Of a stretch of 9,434 bases of DNA, positions 1 through 7,589 are shown piece after piece. A program made the position numbers and the translations under genes. The notes beneath the pieces were generated by a model. It was not told the DNA's origin. It made no database searches and saw only the letters and a list, made by a program, of their open reading frames with translations. The stretch's first letter is position 1; each line of letters begins with the position of its first letter. This stretch comes from an uncultured Erysipelotrichaceae bacterium. Lineage in GTDB: Bacteria; Bacillota_I; Bacilli_A; Erysipelotrichales; Erysipelotrichaceae. The stretch lies in the NCBI GenBank assembly GCA_900314345.1, contig OMUX01000279.1, positions 1-9,434 of the forward strand, written 5' to 3'.

Positions 1-26
1 CAATATGTATGGCAGGAGGATATGAA

Positions 27-386
27 ATGACACTCACTGATGAAGAAATCAAGGCAAAGATGCAAGTCCTCATGCCAAAAGACGACCCATTGTTCACCGC
101 ACTTGTCAGCTATGATCCTGATCTTGCCAGAGGCATCCTTACACTGTTCATGAATGATGCCGGATTTCTGAATTCCTTCTATTCCGCAGAAGTCAGACTG
201 AAGATACTGCATCATGATCAGGACATCAATAACGGAGCTCTGTTCGAGAATGCTGTTACCCAGCAGCTGACCGCGAATGGATTCCATATTTTCTATTGCA
301 AATCAAAGAAATCCGGAGCATCAGAATTATTGAGATCAGGTATGTGCTCTTCCTGCCGGAAACAGATCAATGCAGGCGCAGCCTGA
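27..386 (+). pseudogene. Chimeric remnant carrying part of a DUF4143 domain
   Basis: A 119-codon ORF starts at ATG 27, seven bases after AGGAGG at 14-19; the in-frame ATG at 9 lies ahead of that site and is less likely. Residues about 40-98 (LFMNDAGFLNSFY, then NNGALFENAVTQQL, then IFYCKSKKSG) match the DUF4143 domain found at the C-terminus of AAA_14-type ATPases. The ATPase domain that normally precedes it is absent. Residues 1-39 (MTLTDEEIKAKMQVLMPK and on) do not fit that family and look like the start of a different protein, perhaps an Rpn/PD-(D/E)XK transposase-like one; that guess is weak. After KKSG the expected acidic nuclease-like strand is lost, and about 20 unrelated, Cys-rich residues follow before the stop. 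I read this as a fusion of two broken genes. Bases 387-555, between it and the ABC gene, hold no convincing gene and no terminator that I can see. Confidence 0.55.
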
Positions 387-555
387 CAGGCATCTTCATG
401 TCCCGTTCGCTGAATAATATCTTCTCCACCGGTGCGATCAGCCTGCGAGAGGCACTCTGCCGGGATGGAACAGAGCTGAACGGCAATGAGGAAATCCTGA
501 GCCGATACTTCCACAGGAAGGATCCTGGGCTCGAATAAGGCGCGGTAAGTAATTC

Positions 556-2313
556 TCAGCTGCGGATCTCCCAGGCACTGCTCATATTCTGCAGCTCCGC
601 CATATGCGCAAACCTGCCCCCTGCTCTGAGCAGCTCCTGAGGAGTACCTTCCTCAACGATCCGGCCCTGGTCGAGTACGATCACATGGTCTGCGTTCTCT
701 ATCGTCCGCATCCGGTGGGCGATGACGATCACGGTCTTATCCTGCGTCAGCCGGCTGATCGCGGCCTGCACCTGGCTCTCATTCTCGACGTCAAGACTGG
801 CCGTCGCCTCATCCAGCAGGACGACCGGTGCATTCTTGAGCAGTGCCCGCGCAATCGAGATCCGTTGCCGCTCTCCGCCGGATAATCTGGCACCGTTCTC
901 ACCGATCACCGTCTGATAACCGTCCGGCAGCTTCGATACGAAATCATCGCAGCAGGCAGCTTTCGCAGCCGCCAGTACCTCTTCGTCCGTTGCGCCGTGT
1001 CGGCCAAGCCTGATGTTCTCCATGATCGTGTCATTGAAGAGAACGACGTCCTGGAAGACGATGGAATAGCTGGTCAGCAGAGTCTCCGGATCCACCGTCT
1101 GAATGTTGGTCCCGCCCAGCGTAATCGTACCTGAAGAGATATCGTAGAACCTGGCAGCCAGACGGGCAATGGTAGATTTGCCGCTGCCGGATGCTCCGAC
1201 CAGCGCCGTCACCTGCCCCTGTCTCGCAGTGAAGCTGACGTCCTTCAATACGGTCTTCTTCTGATCTGACTGGTAGGCGTAGCTCACGTGGCTGAATTTC
1301 AGATCATATCCCTCCGGATGGAAATCCGTTGTGCCGACCTGGCGCGGCGTATCGCGGATTGCCTTCAGGCGTTCGATGCGTACCTGTGTGTTGAACGTTG
1401 CCGCAATATTCTGCAGTACGATATTGATCGGATCGTAGATTCTCGCTGCCGCAAACATGAAACCGATGAAGAAGAGCAAAGAGATCTGACCGCGAACCAG
1501 CAGGATCGTCCCCTCCAGCGCTGCTGTTGCCAGTCCCAGCCGGATGAAGGCCTGAGACGCGGAGATAAGCGATGAAGTGGCCAGCTCTGAGTGGATATGC
1601 GACCGGATCGCATCATCCGACTGTTCCCGGAGTCTGTCCAGGCAGACCTTCTCTCCGGAGAAGGCCCGGATATCTCTCACCTTGTCGATACTCTCCTGAA
1701 TGGTCGCCGTTACTCTTCTGCTCTTCGCGAAATACTCCCTTGTGTGCTGGTTCTGGAAGGCTTTTGAACTGAATGTTGTCAACAGCGCGGCAGGGAACAC
1801 CCACAGAATGGCGATCCCCATTCTCCAGTTGAACAGGAGCATCATGATGCCGATTACCGTGATAGACAGGAATGAGGCGTAACCTACTGAAACGTAATGT
1901 GAGAACATGCGCTCGATTTCCGCCGAATCCATGATGAGCGTGTTCGTGAGATCACTCAGATCCTTTTGCTCGTACCAGGACATAGGCAGCCGCCGCAGAC
2001 TCTCCGCCAGCGATATTCTCCGTGCCGCCCCTTCCCGGAACGTCGTGAGGTACATAGCCTTGTACTGCATATAATGCAGAATGAAAATCAAAGCCAGCAC
2101 GACCAGTGAGAGTACAATTGCCACAGGCATGAGGTCTTTCGTTTCAGTACCTGTACTGAGCCGCTCATCCAGTGTAGATATGATACCCATGGTGAGGAAT
2201 ACCGGCACCATGAGTCCCAGATTGCAGAGGAATGTCCACAGGACCGCGGACAGAAAGCCCTTTGCTCCAGTCTCCGACATGGCGTAACGATCCATCAGCC
2301 TTTTCACTATCAT
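556..2313 (-). CDS. Exporter-fold ABC half-transporter, YbtQ/IrtB-like (permease + ATPase)
   Basis: This 585-residue protein is an N-terminal six-helix membrane domain (about residues 15-320) fused to a nucleotide-binding domain. Visible motifs are Walker A GASGSGKS (373-380), Q-loop Q421, signature LSGGERQ (477-483), Walker B VVLLDE with catalytic E502, D-loop SLDVENE and switch H533. All catalytic positions are intact and the C-terminus (LQNMSSAWEIRS) is complete. I chose ATG 2313 because AAAGGA lies six bases upstream; the frame stays open to a TTG at 2343, but nothing supports that start. It should heterodimerise with the product of the preceding gene. In the known YbtPQ and IrtAB pairs such exporter-fold transporters import ferric siderophores, so import of an iron complex is the likely job. 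It is the last gene of the cassette, 111 bp after its partner. Ordinary drug-type export cannot be excluded from sequence alone. Confidence 0.9.
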   Translation of the reverse strand: MIVKRLMDRYAMSETGAKGFLSAVLWTFLCNLGLMVPVFLTMGIISTLDERLSTGTETKDLMPVAIVLSLVVLALIFILHYMQYKAMYLTTFREGAARRISLAESLRRLPMSWYEQKDLSDLTNTLIMDSAEIERMFSHYVSVGYASFLSITVIGIMMLLFNWRMGIAILWVFPAALLTTFSSKAFQNQHTREYFAKSRRVTATIQESIDKVRDIRAFSGEKVCLDRLREQSDDAIRSHIHSELATSSLISASQAFIRLGLATAALEGTILLVRGQISLLFFIGFMFAAARIYDPINIVLQNIAATFNTQVRIERLKAIRDTPRQVGTTDFHPEGYDLKFSHVSYAYQSDQKKTVLKDVSFTARQGQVTALVGASGSGKSTIARLAARFYDISSGTITLGGTNIQTVDPETLLTSYSIVFQDVVLFNDTIMENIRLGRHGATDEEVLAAAKAACCDDFVSKLPDGYQTVIGENGARLSGGERQRISIARALLKNAPVVLLDEATASLDVENESQVQAAISRLTQDKTVIVIAHRMRTIENADHVIVLDQGRIVEEGTPQELLRAGGRFAHMAELQNMSSAWEIRS

Positions 2314-2395
2314 AACGATTCCTTTCTCAATCATGGATTTCAATCACAGATACGATGCCCTGTTTCAGGTCATGACAGGCGCACCAGAATAAGCT

Positions 2396-2428
2396 GTGAC
2401 TGCCCATGTTAATACCAATATCAGTCAC
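2396..2428. repeat. Inverted repeat across the stop codon between the two exporter genes
   Basis: Perfect 7-bp arms GTGACTG and CAGTCAC are separated by 19 bases. One arm covers the stop codon of the upstream half-transporter gene (2425-2427). No T-run follows it on the minus strand, so it is not a normal terminator; it might be an RNA-stability or processing structure in the 111-bp gap (2314-2424) between the two genes. A short CCTGTTTCAGG hairpin lies in the same gap. Function is unknown. Confidence 0.3.
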
Positions 2429-4308
2429 TTCTGTGCAGAAGATCCGATCCTCCAGAACGCCGCCTCTGTGTAATCATGCCACATCTGTGCGTACAGGCCT
2501 CCCTGAGCCACGAGATCGTCATGCCTACCGTGTTCCCGGATCTGTCCGTTCTCCATGACGAGAATCTGATCCGCGTTACGTACAGTGGACAGCCGGTGGG
2601 CAATCATGATGACCGTACGACCCTTTGCCAGCCGTGAAATCGCCTGCTGAATCACATATTCATTGTCCGGATCAGCATAGGCTGTAGCCTCATCCAGAAT
2701 GATGATCGGAGAATCCTTGAGGAATACCCTGGCCAGCGCGATCCGCTGCAGCTCACCGCCGGAAACATGCAGCCCCTGACTGCCGACGACCGTATCCAGT
2801 CCATCCGGAAGCCCCCGGACAACATCCGCACAGCTGGCGGATTCCAGTGCCTGCCATAGCTCCTCGTCCGCTGCATCCGGTTTCGCCATCGTCAGGTTCT
2901 CCCGCACGCTGATGTTGAAGAGACCCGCGTTCTGCAGGACGAAGGAAACGCGCTGCATGAGCTGACTCATGGGAACCTCTCGGACGTCGAGATCTGCATG
3001 AGATCCTGTTCTCATCTTCGCAGCATTCGCTGAACCTTGTTCTGATCTTGTGGAAATACCTTCAGACACAGTAATTGCTGCATCATCAACGTCAGCAGTC
3101 TCGCGTTCTCTGAAAGCCACCCGTCCCTGATCCACGTCGTAGAACCTGGGGATGAGAAAGGCGGTTGTCGTCTTTCCGCCGCCGGAAGGTCCGACAAGTG
3201 CTGTAATCTGTCCCGGCCGCGCTGTAAGATTCAGGTCTTTCAGAATCTTCCGGTCGGTCTCAGGATAGTGGAATCCGACATGCTCGAAGGTGACGCCTGC
3301 CTGTTCCGGTGCTGTCTTCTTCCCTGTATCGGGCTGCTCCGGCTGACCCATCAGCTGATCCAGCCTGCGCACCGCCTCATTGGCGTCCATGAAGGCCTGC
3401 GAGGCGTACATGAGCCGGTTGACCATGTCGCCGCATGCCGGCGCGAACATGGAATAGAACACAAGATCCGACAGCGCCTTCCATCCATTGCCCGGCACGC
3501 TGCACAGGAAAACGCCCAGCGGCAGCAGCAGAACGAAGGCTCCGTTGATGAATGTGAGGAACAGGGTCTCTGACAGCCGCTGCGACATGGCGTAATCATA
3601 TGCCTTGTCAGAGCAGTCCCGGATCGCTTCATTGAAGGCCCGGAAGGAATAGACAGTCTGCTGGAATGTCTTCACGACCGGAATACCGCGGACGTACTCC
3701 ACTGCCTCGCCGGCAATCCGCTCGTTCGCTTCAACGTACCGGTGGTAGAATCCCGCGTTGCTGCCGCTCATCATGTAACCCATCATGACCAGCGACAAGG
3801 TCAGCGAGACCAGCACAGCGATTCCCATGCGCCAGTCGAACCGGAACAGCATGAAGAGCGCGAATATGGGCGTCATGAGTGACGCCACGGTATCCGGCGT
3901 GCTGTGGGCGAGGAGCATCTCCGTCGACTCCGCGTTATCGTCCACGAGCTTGCGCAGCGTCCCGCTCTCCCTGCCGGTATAGAAGCCCAGCGGCAGCCGC
4001 AGCAGCCGCTCCACCCCGGCAATCCTCATGTTGCCCGCGATATGAAAGGCGCCGACGTGCGTCATCATGAGCGCAGCGAAGTAGACTGCGGCGTAGGCGG
4101 CGGACAGAGCAACGGCAATGACTGCGCACCGGATCATGCCGGTGGTGTCCATCTCGCTGCCGCCCATGATTGCCATGTCAATGATCTTCCAGATGTAAAA
4201 ATAAGGCAGCAGACACAATATTGCGGACAGACCTGCCAGTATGGCTCCGGCAATCGTCAGCCGTTCATATCCGTGACCGTATGACAGAAGCCTTCGGAAT
4301 GATTTCAT
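2425..4308 (-). CDS. Exporter-fold ABC half-transporter, YbtP/IrtA-like (permease + ATPase)
   Basis: A 627-residue membrane-plus-ATPase fusion. Membrane helices occupy about residues 15-300. The ATPase domain has Walker A GPSGGGKT (373-380), Q-loop Q459, signature VSGGELQ (515-521), Walker B IIILDE with E540, and H571. The D-loop region reads ATAYADPDNE, close to the ATAFADPENE form I associate with siderophore-type exporter-fold transporters, whereas its partner has the ordinary ASLDVENE. The ATG overlaps the ecfT stop by four bases (ATGA) and has GGAGG six bases upstream, so translation is coupled. Walker A lysine to Q-loop is 80 residues, against 42 in the partner; about 37 polar residues (roughly 401-440) are inserted in the hairpin before the Q-loop. 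There is no N-terminal siderophore-interaction domain like that of mycobacterial IrtA. Together with the next gene it should form a heterodimer; the substrate, probably an iron chelate, is inferred. Confidence 0.9.
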   Translation of the reverse strand: MKSFRRLLSYGHGYERLTIAGAILAGLSAILCLLPYFYIWKIIDMAIMGGSEMDTTGMIRCAVIAVALSAAYAAVYFAALMMTHVGAFHIAGNMRIAGVERLLRLPLGFYTGRESGTLRKLVDDNAESTEMLLAHSTPDTVASLMTPIFALFMLFRFDWRMGIAVLVSLTLSLVMMGYMMSGSNAGFYHRYVEANERIAGEAVEYVRGIPVVKTFQQTVYSFRAFNEAIRDCSDKAYDYAMSQRLSETLFLTFINGAFVLLLPLGVFLCSVPGNGWKALSDLVFYSMFAPACGDMVNRLMYASQAFMDANEAVRRLDQLMGQPEQPDTGKKTAPEQAGVTFEHVGFHYPETDRKILKDLNLTARPGQITALVGPSGGGKTTTAFLIPRFYDVDQGRVAFRERETADVDDAAITVSEGISTRSEQGSANAAKMRTGSHADLDVREVPMSQLMQRVSFVLQNAGLFNISVRENLTMAKPDAADEELWQALESASCADVVRGLPDGLDTVVGSQGLHVSGGELQRIALARVFLKDSPIIILDEATAYADPDNEYVIQQAISRLAKGRTVIMIAHRLSTVRNADQILVMENGQIREHGRHDDLVAQGGLYAQMWHDYTEAAFWRIGSSAQK

Positions 4309-5003
4309 AACGCGCCTCCGGAATTCCAGACGAAGAAGATACCGATCAGAATGATGACCACATCAGCAGGGCCGAAGTGAATCCTGTCAAGACAGGTACG
4401 TTTCGCCGTACCGCCCAGTCCTCTTGACAGTGACGCCGCGGACAGATCATCCGCGATGATGAGTGATCCTGAGAGCAGCGGCACCAGCGTATATTCCAGT
4501 GTCCTGGCCGGATGTCTCAGTACGTTTCCGGGTGTGATCCCGATTCCCCGGAACTTCTGCGCGTCGCGTATCGCTCTCCACTGCTCCTGCATTGCCGGGA
4601 AGTAACGGAACATGACAGCAAAGGGAATCGTGAACTCATCAGGCATGTGCATCCGGTCGAAGGCAGCAATGAATTCCGACACCCTGGTCGTTCGGATCAT
4701 CAGTGAGAAGACGATCCAGACAGGAACGAACATGATAATAATCCTGCAGATACCGAACAGCATGGCCAGCGCTCCTCCGCTGACATAATGCGTCAGCAGG
4801 TGACTCGCAAGCTCCAGTATGATATAGAGGCCTGCTGTTTTCACACAGTAGACGTACTGACCCGCGTTCAGCATGAGGACCAGCAGGAAAACAGACAGCA
4901 TGGCGTGCCATAAGGGTCTGGTCTCACGGATCGAGGAGAAGCCGATGATGAAGAAGAGCACCAGCTTCGTCCTCGGATCCACATGAAAGAGATGCTCCTT
5001 CAT
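4305..5003 (-). CDS. ecfT: ECF transporter T component (EcfT)
   Basis: The 232-residue protein begins MKEHLFHVDPRTKL, typical of EcfT, and has hydrophobic segments at about 14-24, 33-52, 57-72, 78-104, 172-186 and 212-227. Two coupling motifs expected on the cytoplasmic side are visible: QKFRG (149-153) and SLSRGL (191-196), matching the paired Ala/Ser-Arg-Gly signatures that contact the ATPases. It should carry the conformational change from the fused ATPase to the S component. The start at 5003 lies in the last copy of a 22-bp tandem repeat; its nearest AAGGAG is 13 bases upstream, inside the previous copy, which is long for a Shine-Dalgarno spacing. An in-frame GTG at codon 8 is an alternative start. 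The stop overlaps the next gene's start by four bases. Confidence 0.88.
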   Translation of the reverse strand: MKEHLFHVDPRTKLVLFFIIGFSSIRETRPLWHAMLSVFLLVLMLNAGQYVYCVKTAGLYIILELASHLLTHYVSGGALAMLFGICRIIIMFVPVWIVFSLMIRTTRVSEFIAAFDRMHMPDEFTIPFAVMFRYFPAMQEQWRAIRDAQKFRGIGITPGNVLRHPARTLEYTLVPLLSGSLIIADDLSAASLSRGLGGTAKRTCLDRIHFGPADVVIILIGIFFVWNSGGAL

Positions 5004-5047
5004 ACGGGAAGAGATGCTCCTTCATACGGGAAAAGATGCTCCTTCAT
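4988..5047 (-). repeat. Tandem repeat, 22-bp period, spanning the S-gene/ecfT junction
   Basis: Three copies of a unit containing ATGAAGGAGCATCT are present, with ATGs at 5045-5047, 5023-5025 and 5001-5003 on the minus strand. The first two are complete 22-bp units differing by one base; the third is the ecfT start itself and diverges after about 16 bases. Each copy contains both an ATG and an AAGGAG. Because 22 is not a multiple of three, the three ATGs fall in three different frames. The array probably arose by tandem duplication of an older direct S-ecfT overlap. Confidence 0.85.
5000..5047 (-). other. 15-codon bridging reading frame between the S gene and ecfT
   Basis: The S-component stop (TGA, 5044-5046) overlaps an ATG at 5045-5047. 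That ATG opens a frame of 15 codons reading MKEHLFPYEGASLPV, whose TGA stop (5000-5002) overlaps the ecfT ATG (5001-5003). A ribosome ending the S gene could restart here, cross the repeat and restart again on ecfT, keeping translation coupled across the 40-bp gap. The frame arithmetic is certain. Use by ribosomes is inference, and the peptide itself, being repeat-derived, probably has no function. Confidence 0.4.
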
Positions 5048-5646
5048 ACAAGACCGGCCTTGGCGAAATGCTTACGCAGCAATGCCTTGCCGAGCATGGT
5101 ACCCAGGAAGGCGCCGGCAAGCGCCAGCACGATCTGCGGAACGGGAATCCATACCGGAGCCAGCTTCGCGAAGCTGTCAGCGTACTCCTGTCCGTAATAG
5201 GGAACGAAGGATGCCAGGAAGCGGTCTCTCTCCAGGTACAGTACTGTGAAGGGACAGATTGCGGTCAGATTGAACAAATAGAAGCTGTGTGTAAGGCTCT
5301 TCAGCGAATATCCGGTCTTATGAAGCAAGATCTCGGTCAGAATGCCGATACCGACAACAAAGAAGAAAACGTAGAAAGCTGTGCCGGACAGGAGCAGACC
5401 CATCAGAATGGACAGGATCAGGATTGCTCCGGTTCTCGGAACCTTCGAGAGATACAGCAGATATACCGGTCCGCAGAGTATGCCTACGATGAGCGGACAG
5501 ATCAGATAGACGATCGGGATAAAGGCGAGTCCCGATGCCGCGATCGTCATGAGGACGAGATAGATGACGGCGAATACGCCGGCAAGGATCAGGTCCCCGA
5601 TCTTCAGCTTCCTTTTTCCGTTAACAGTTCCAGTGTGATCAGACAT
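5044..5646 (-). CDS. ECF transporter S component, MptE/Trep_Strep family
   Basis: A 200-residue, very hydrophobic protein with about six membrane segments (roughly 18-37, 41-66, 73-90, 91-108, 120-138, 168-188), a short charged N-terminus and a basic C-terminus ending RKHFAKAGLV. The length, the helix pattern and this ending fit the MptE (Trep_Strep) family of ECF substrate-binding components. It would bind the substrate in the membrane and dock on EcfT. Start ATG 5646 follows a purine-rich GGAGGAAAGGA stretch (5656-5665). Relatives occur in streptococcal and lactobacillar loci reported to import heme, and in many gut Bacillota beside exporter-fold ABC pairs. Heme or a siderophore are therefore candidates, but the sequence does not fix the ligand. 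The gene sits 146 bp after the ATPase gene and runs into the repeat that carries the ecfT start. Confidence 0.85.
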   Translation of the reverse strand: MSDHTGTVNGKRKLKIGDLILAGVFAVIYLVLMTIAASGLAFIPIVYLICPLIVGILCGPVYLLYLSKVPRTGAILILSILMGLLLSGTAFYVFFFVVGIGILTEILLHKTGYSLKSLTHSFYLFNLTAICPFTVLYLERDRFLASFVPYYGQEYADSFAKLAPVWIPVPQIVLALAGAFLGTMLGKALLRKHFAKAGLV

Positions 5647-5663
5647 AATATTTTTCCTTTCCT

Positions 5664-5706
5664 CCGTATGAAACGGAATATGACGGCCGGCAGACTTTGC
5701 CTGCGG
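5664..5706 (-). repeat. Two short hairpins just ahead of the S-component ribosome binding site
   Basis: On the minus strand, CCGCAGGCAAAGTCTGCCGG (5687-5706) can form a six-pair stem with one bulged base. It is followed by CCGT-TTCAT-ACGG (5664-5676), whose right arm shares two bases with the GGAGG site of the S gene. These could modulate S-gene translation or mark a processing site. The stems are short and may be chance. Confidence 0.25.
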
Positions 5707-5770
5707 TCGATAGCAACTGATGAGACATGCTCATTGAATAAGTATCCGGGGATCATACTGTTGATCAGCA

Positions 5771-5784
5771 ATCATCCGGATGAT
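5771..5784. repeat. Perfect 14-bp palindrome ATCATCCGGATGAT after the ATPase gene
   Basis: A perfect palindrome lies about 8 bases past the ATPase stop codon, in the 146-bp gap (5647-5792) before the S gene. There is no T-run, so it is not an intrinsic terminator. It could be an internal operator or a weak hairpin. I saw no good promoter in this gap. Confidence 0.35.
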
Positions 5785-5792
5785 GTGAGCGG

Positions 5793-7538
5793 CTAACCTT
5801 TATCCGATTGAAGATAAGCTGTCCTGAAGTAATCACGGACACGCCTTACCCCGGCATCATCCATCGGATACAGCTCCTGCACCTTGCCATCCGACAATGT
5901 CAGACAGTAATCTGCACTCGCGAGAATGAGCTCGGGATCATGCGTGATCACAAAGATGCTCCTGCCCTGTGAGGACAGCTGCCGCAGCAATTGCGCGAAC
6001 TCCTTCATGTGCCGCAGATCCAGTCCGCTCGTCGGTTCGTCAAAGAAGAGCCATTCCTTGCCGGCAGCCAGCGCCCCCGCGATCGCGGTACGCTGCCGCT
6101 GCCCGCCGGACAGGGACAGCGGATGGCGATTCCGGAGATCATAGAGATCAAGACGCCTGAGCAGTGCAGTCTCAGCCTCGGGCAGGTCAGGCTGATCAGC
6201 GTCGGTATTCTCCTGCCTTACATCCGGCATAAACTGCCGCCGATGGGTGTGAGCCCTGCTTGTCTGATTTTCCCTGGATATCCATACCTCTCCTTCGACG
6301 CTGTCGGAGAAGAGCTGAAGGTTCACATCCTGCATGACGAGATAGCTCCTGCGGATACGCTCGCGCCAGCCAACAGGTTTTGAGTCAGAGAAGGTCTGAT
6401 CCTGATTGATGCGTGATGCTGCAGGTCTGCCGGATTGAGCTTGAGGTATTGCAGATTCCCGGATTGTCGCCCTGCATTTCTTCTCCAGCCCGGACAGACA
6501 GCGGACCAGGGTCGACTTGCCGGCTCCGTTATGTCCTGTAATGGCAACAATTCTGTCTGCAGGCAGATCAAGGTGCCCGATCTCAATGCCGTTTTGCCCG
6601 TTTCTGTAATGGAAACGAAGATTGTCGATCCGTATGATCCGGTCCGGCATTCCTGATGCCCGAGCGGTATTCCGGCATACTGCTGTGTCATGCTGCAGTA
6701 TGGAAGGCTGCAACTCATGATTCAGGCCATTTACTTCATAACTGCTGCACACAGAGTCGAACCAGCTGCTGATCTTTAAAGGCCGCAGTCCCATAGCGGA
6801 AGCGTCCTCGTTCGACAGCCGGAGGAGTTCCTCCCTCTTGTATTCCCTGACAATCCGGCCATTCTCCATGACGACCATCCGGTCAGCCAGGTCTCTCAGA
6901 TAGAACAGTCTGTGCTCCGCAATGATGATCGTCCGTCCTTCCGCCTTCCACTGTGTCAGTATCCGGTGCAGATCGCCGATTGCCTGATAATCGAGATTGG
7001 CTGAGGGTTCGTCCAGAACAATGACCTGCGGCTGTGCCATGGCAACACCGGCACAGGCTATTCTTTGCTGCTCGCCGCCGGAGAGTTCAAACAGACTGCG
7101 GTCCAGCAGAGGCTGCAGACGATACTGCCCGGTAACCTGGTTGAGCCGTCGGAGGATCTCTTCCCTTTCCAGCCCCTGGTTCTCACAGGCGAAGGTCAGC
7201 TCTGATGTGGTGTTCACATTGAAGAACTGTGTCCTGGGATTCTGGAAGACACTGCCGACAATCTGCGCAGTCTCGCTGATCTCTGTGTCTTCCGTATTCA
7301 CGCCGAAGACCGATACCATGCCGGACTGGGTGCCTTCGTAATACTGGACTCCCAGTCCATTAATGAGGCGGGTGACTGTTGTTTTGCCACTGCCGCTGCC
7401 GCCGGTCAGGATAACGAAATCTCCGCGATGTATGGTAAGACTGCAATCCTTCAGAACCGGATCGCCGGTACGATAAGAGAATGTGACGTGTCTGAGCTCA
7501 ATCGTATCCGTTGTCTGATTGTCTGACGATGTCTGCAT
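5793..7538 (-). CDS. Fused double ATPase of an ECF transporter (EcfA-EcfA' in one chain)
   Basis: One 581-residue chain holds two complete ABC ATPase domains. The first has Walker A GGSGSGKT (46-53), Q99, signature LSGGEQQ (152-158), Walker B VIVLDEP with E177, and H209. The second has Walker A GHNGAGKS (335-342), Q403, signature LSGGQRQ (476-482), Walker B WLFFDEP with E501, and H533. QDVNLQLFSDSV in the second half is typical of ECF ATPases. It powers the T and S components encoded next. ATG 7538 has GGAAAGG seven bases upstream. The linker (about 245-300) is long and polar. The second half carries two extra polar stretches, about 357-390 and 421-452, making Walker A to Q-loop 62 residues against 47 in the first half. 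All catalytic residues are present in both halves, so both sites look active. It is the first gene after the regulatory region and is probably the direct target of the AraC protein. Confidence 0.9.
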   Translation of the reverse strand: MQTSSDNQTTDTIELRHVTFSYRTGDPVLKDCSLTIHRGDFVILTGGSGSGKTTVTRLINGLGVQYYEGTQSGMVSVFGVNTEDTEISETAQIVGSVFQNPRTQFFNVNTTSELTFACENQGLEREEILRRLNQVTGQYRLQPLLDRSLFELSGGEQQRIACAGVAMAQPQVIVLDEPSANLDYQAIGDLHRILTQWKAEGRTIIIAEHRLFYLRDLADRMVVMENGRIVREYKREELLRLSNEDASAMGLRPLKISSWFDSVCSSYEVNGLNHELQPSILQHDTAVCRNTARASGMPDRIIRIDNLRFHYRNGQNGIEIGHLDLPADRIVAITGHNGAGKSTLVRCLSGLEKKCRATIRESAIPQAQSGRPAASRINQDQTFSDSKPVGWRERIRRSYLVMQDVNLQLFSDSVEGEVWISRENQTSRAHTHRRQFMPDVRQENTDADQPDLPEAETALLRRLDLYDLRNRHPLSLSGGQRQRTAIAGALAAGKEWLFFDEPTSGLDLRHMKEFAQLLRQLSSQGRSIFVITHDPELILASADYCLTLSDGKVQELYPMDDAGVRRVRDYFRTAYLQSDKG

Positions 7539-7589
7539 TAGGGAACCTTTCCGATTGTTGGTTTGTGTACACTAACCTCATTGCAAAGA

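Noticed and set aside
296..538. Plus-strand 80-codon frame after the DUF4143 fragment, and the opposing minus-strand 73-codon frame
   Set aside because: Neither shows a family resemblance I can name or a good start. The plus frame might continue the broken gene after a frameshift, but it does not read like the rest of DUF4143.
540..560. Terminator at the end of the operon
   Set aside because: I looked for a stem followed by a T-run on the minus strand past the last ABC gene and found none.
2314..2343. Ten-codon N-terminal extension of the second half-transporter, from a TTG
   Set aside because: The ATG at 2313 has AAAGGA at ideal spacing, and that Shine-Dalgarno sequence lies inside the supposed extension.
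3904..4284. Plus-strand frame of 126 codons
   Set aside because: Antisense to the membrane domain of a clear ABC transporter. It is His/Gln-rich with no family resemblance and no supporting ribosome binding site.
4988..5047. CRISPR array
   Set aside because: The repeats are directly adjacent with no spacers, include coding start signals, and no cas gene is present.
5014..5796. Open frame of 260 codons on the plus strand, antisense to the S gene
   Set aside because: It has a Gln/Asp/Arg-rich composition with no recognisable domain, is fully antisense to a convincing membrane protein, and opens inside the tandem repeat. It is a shadow frame.
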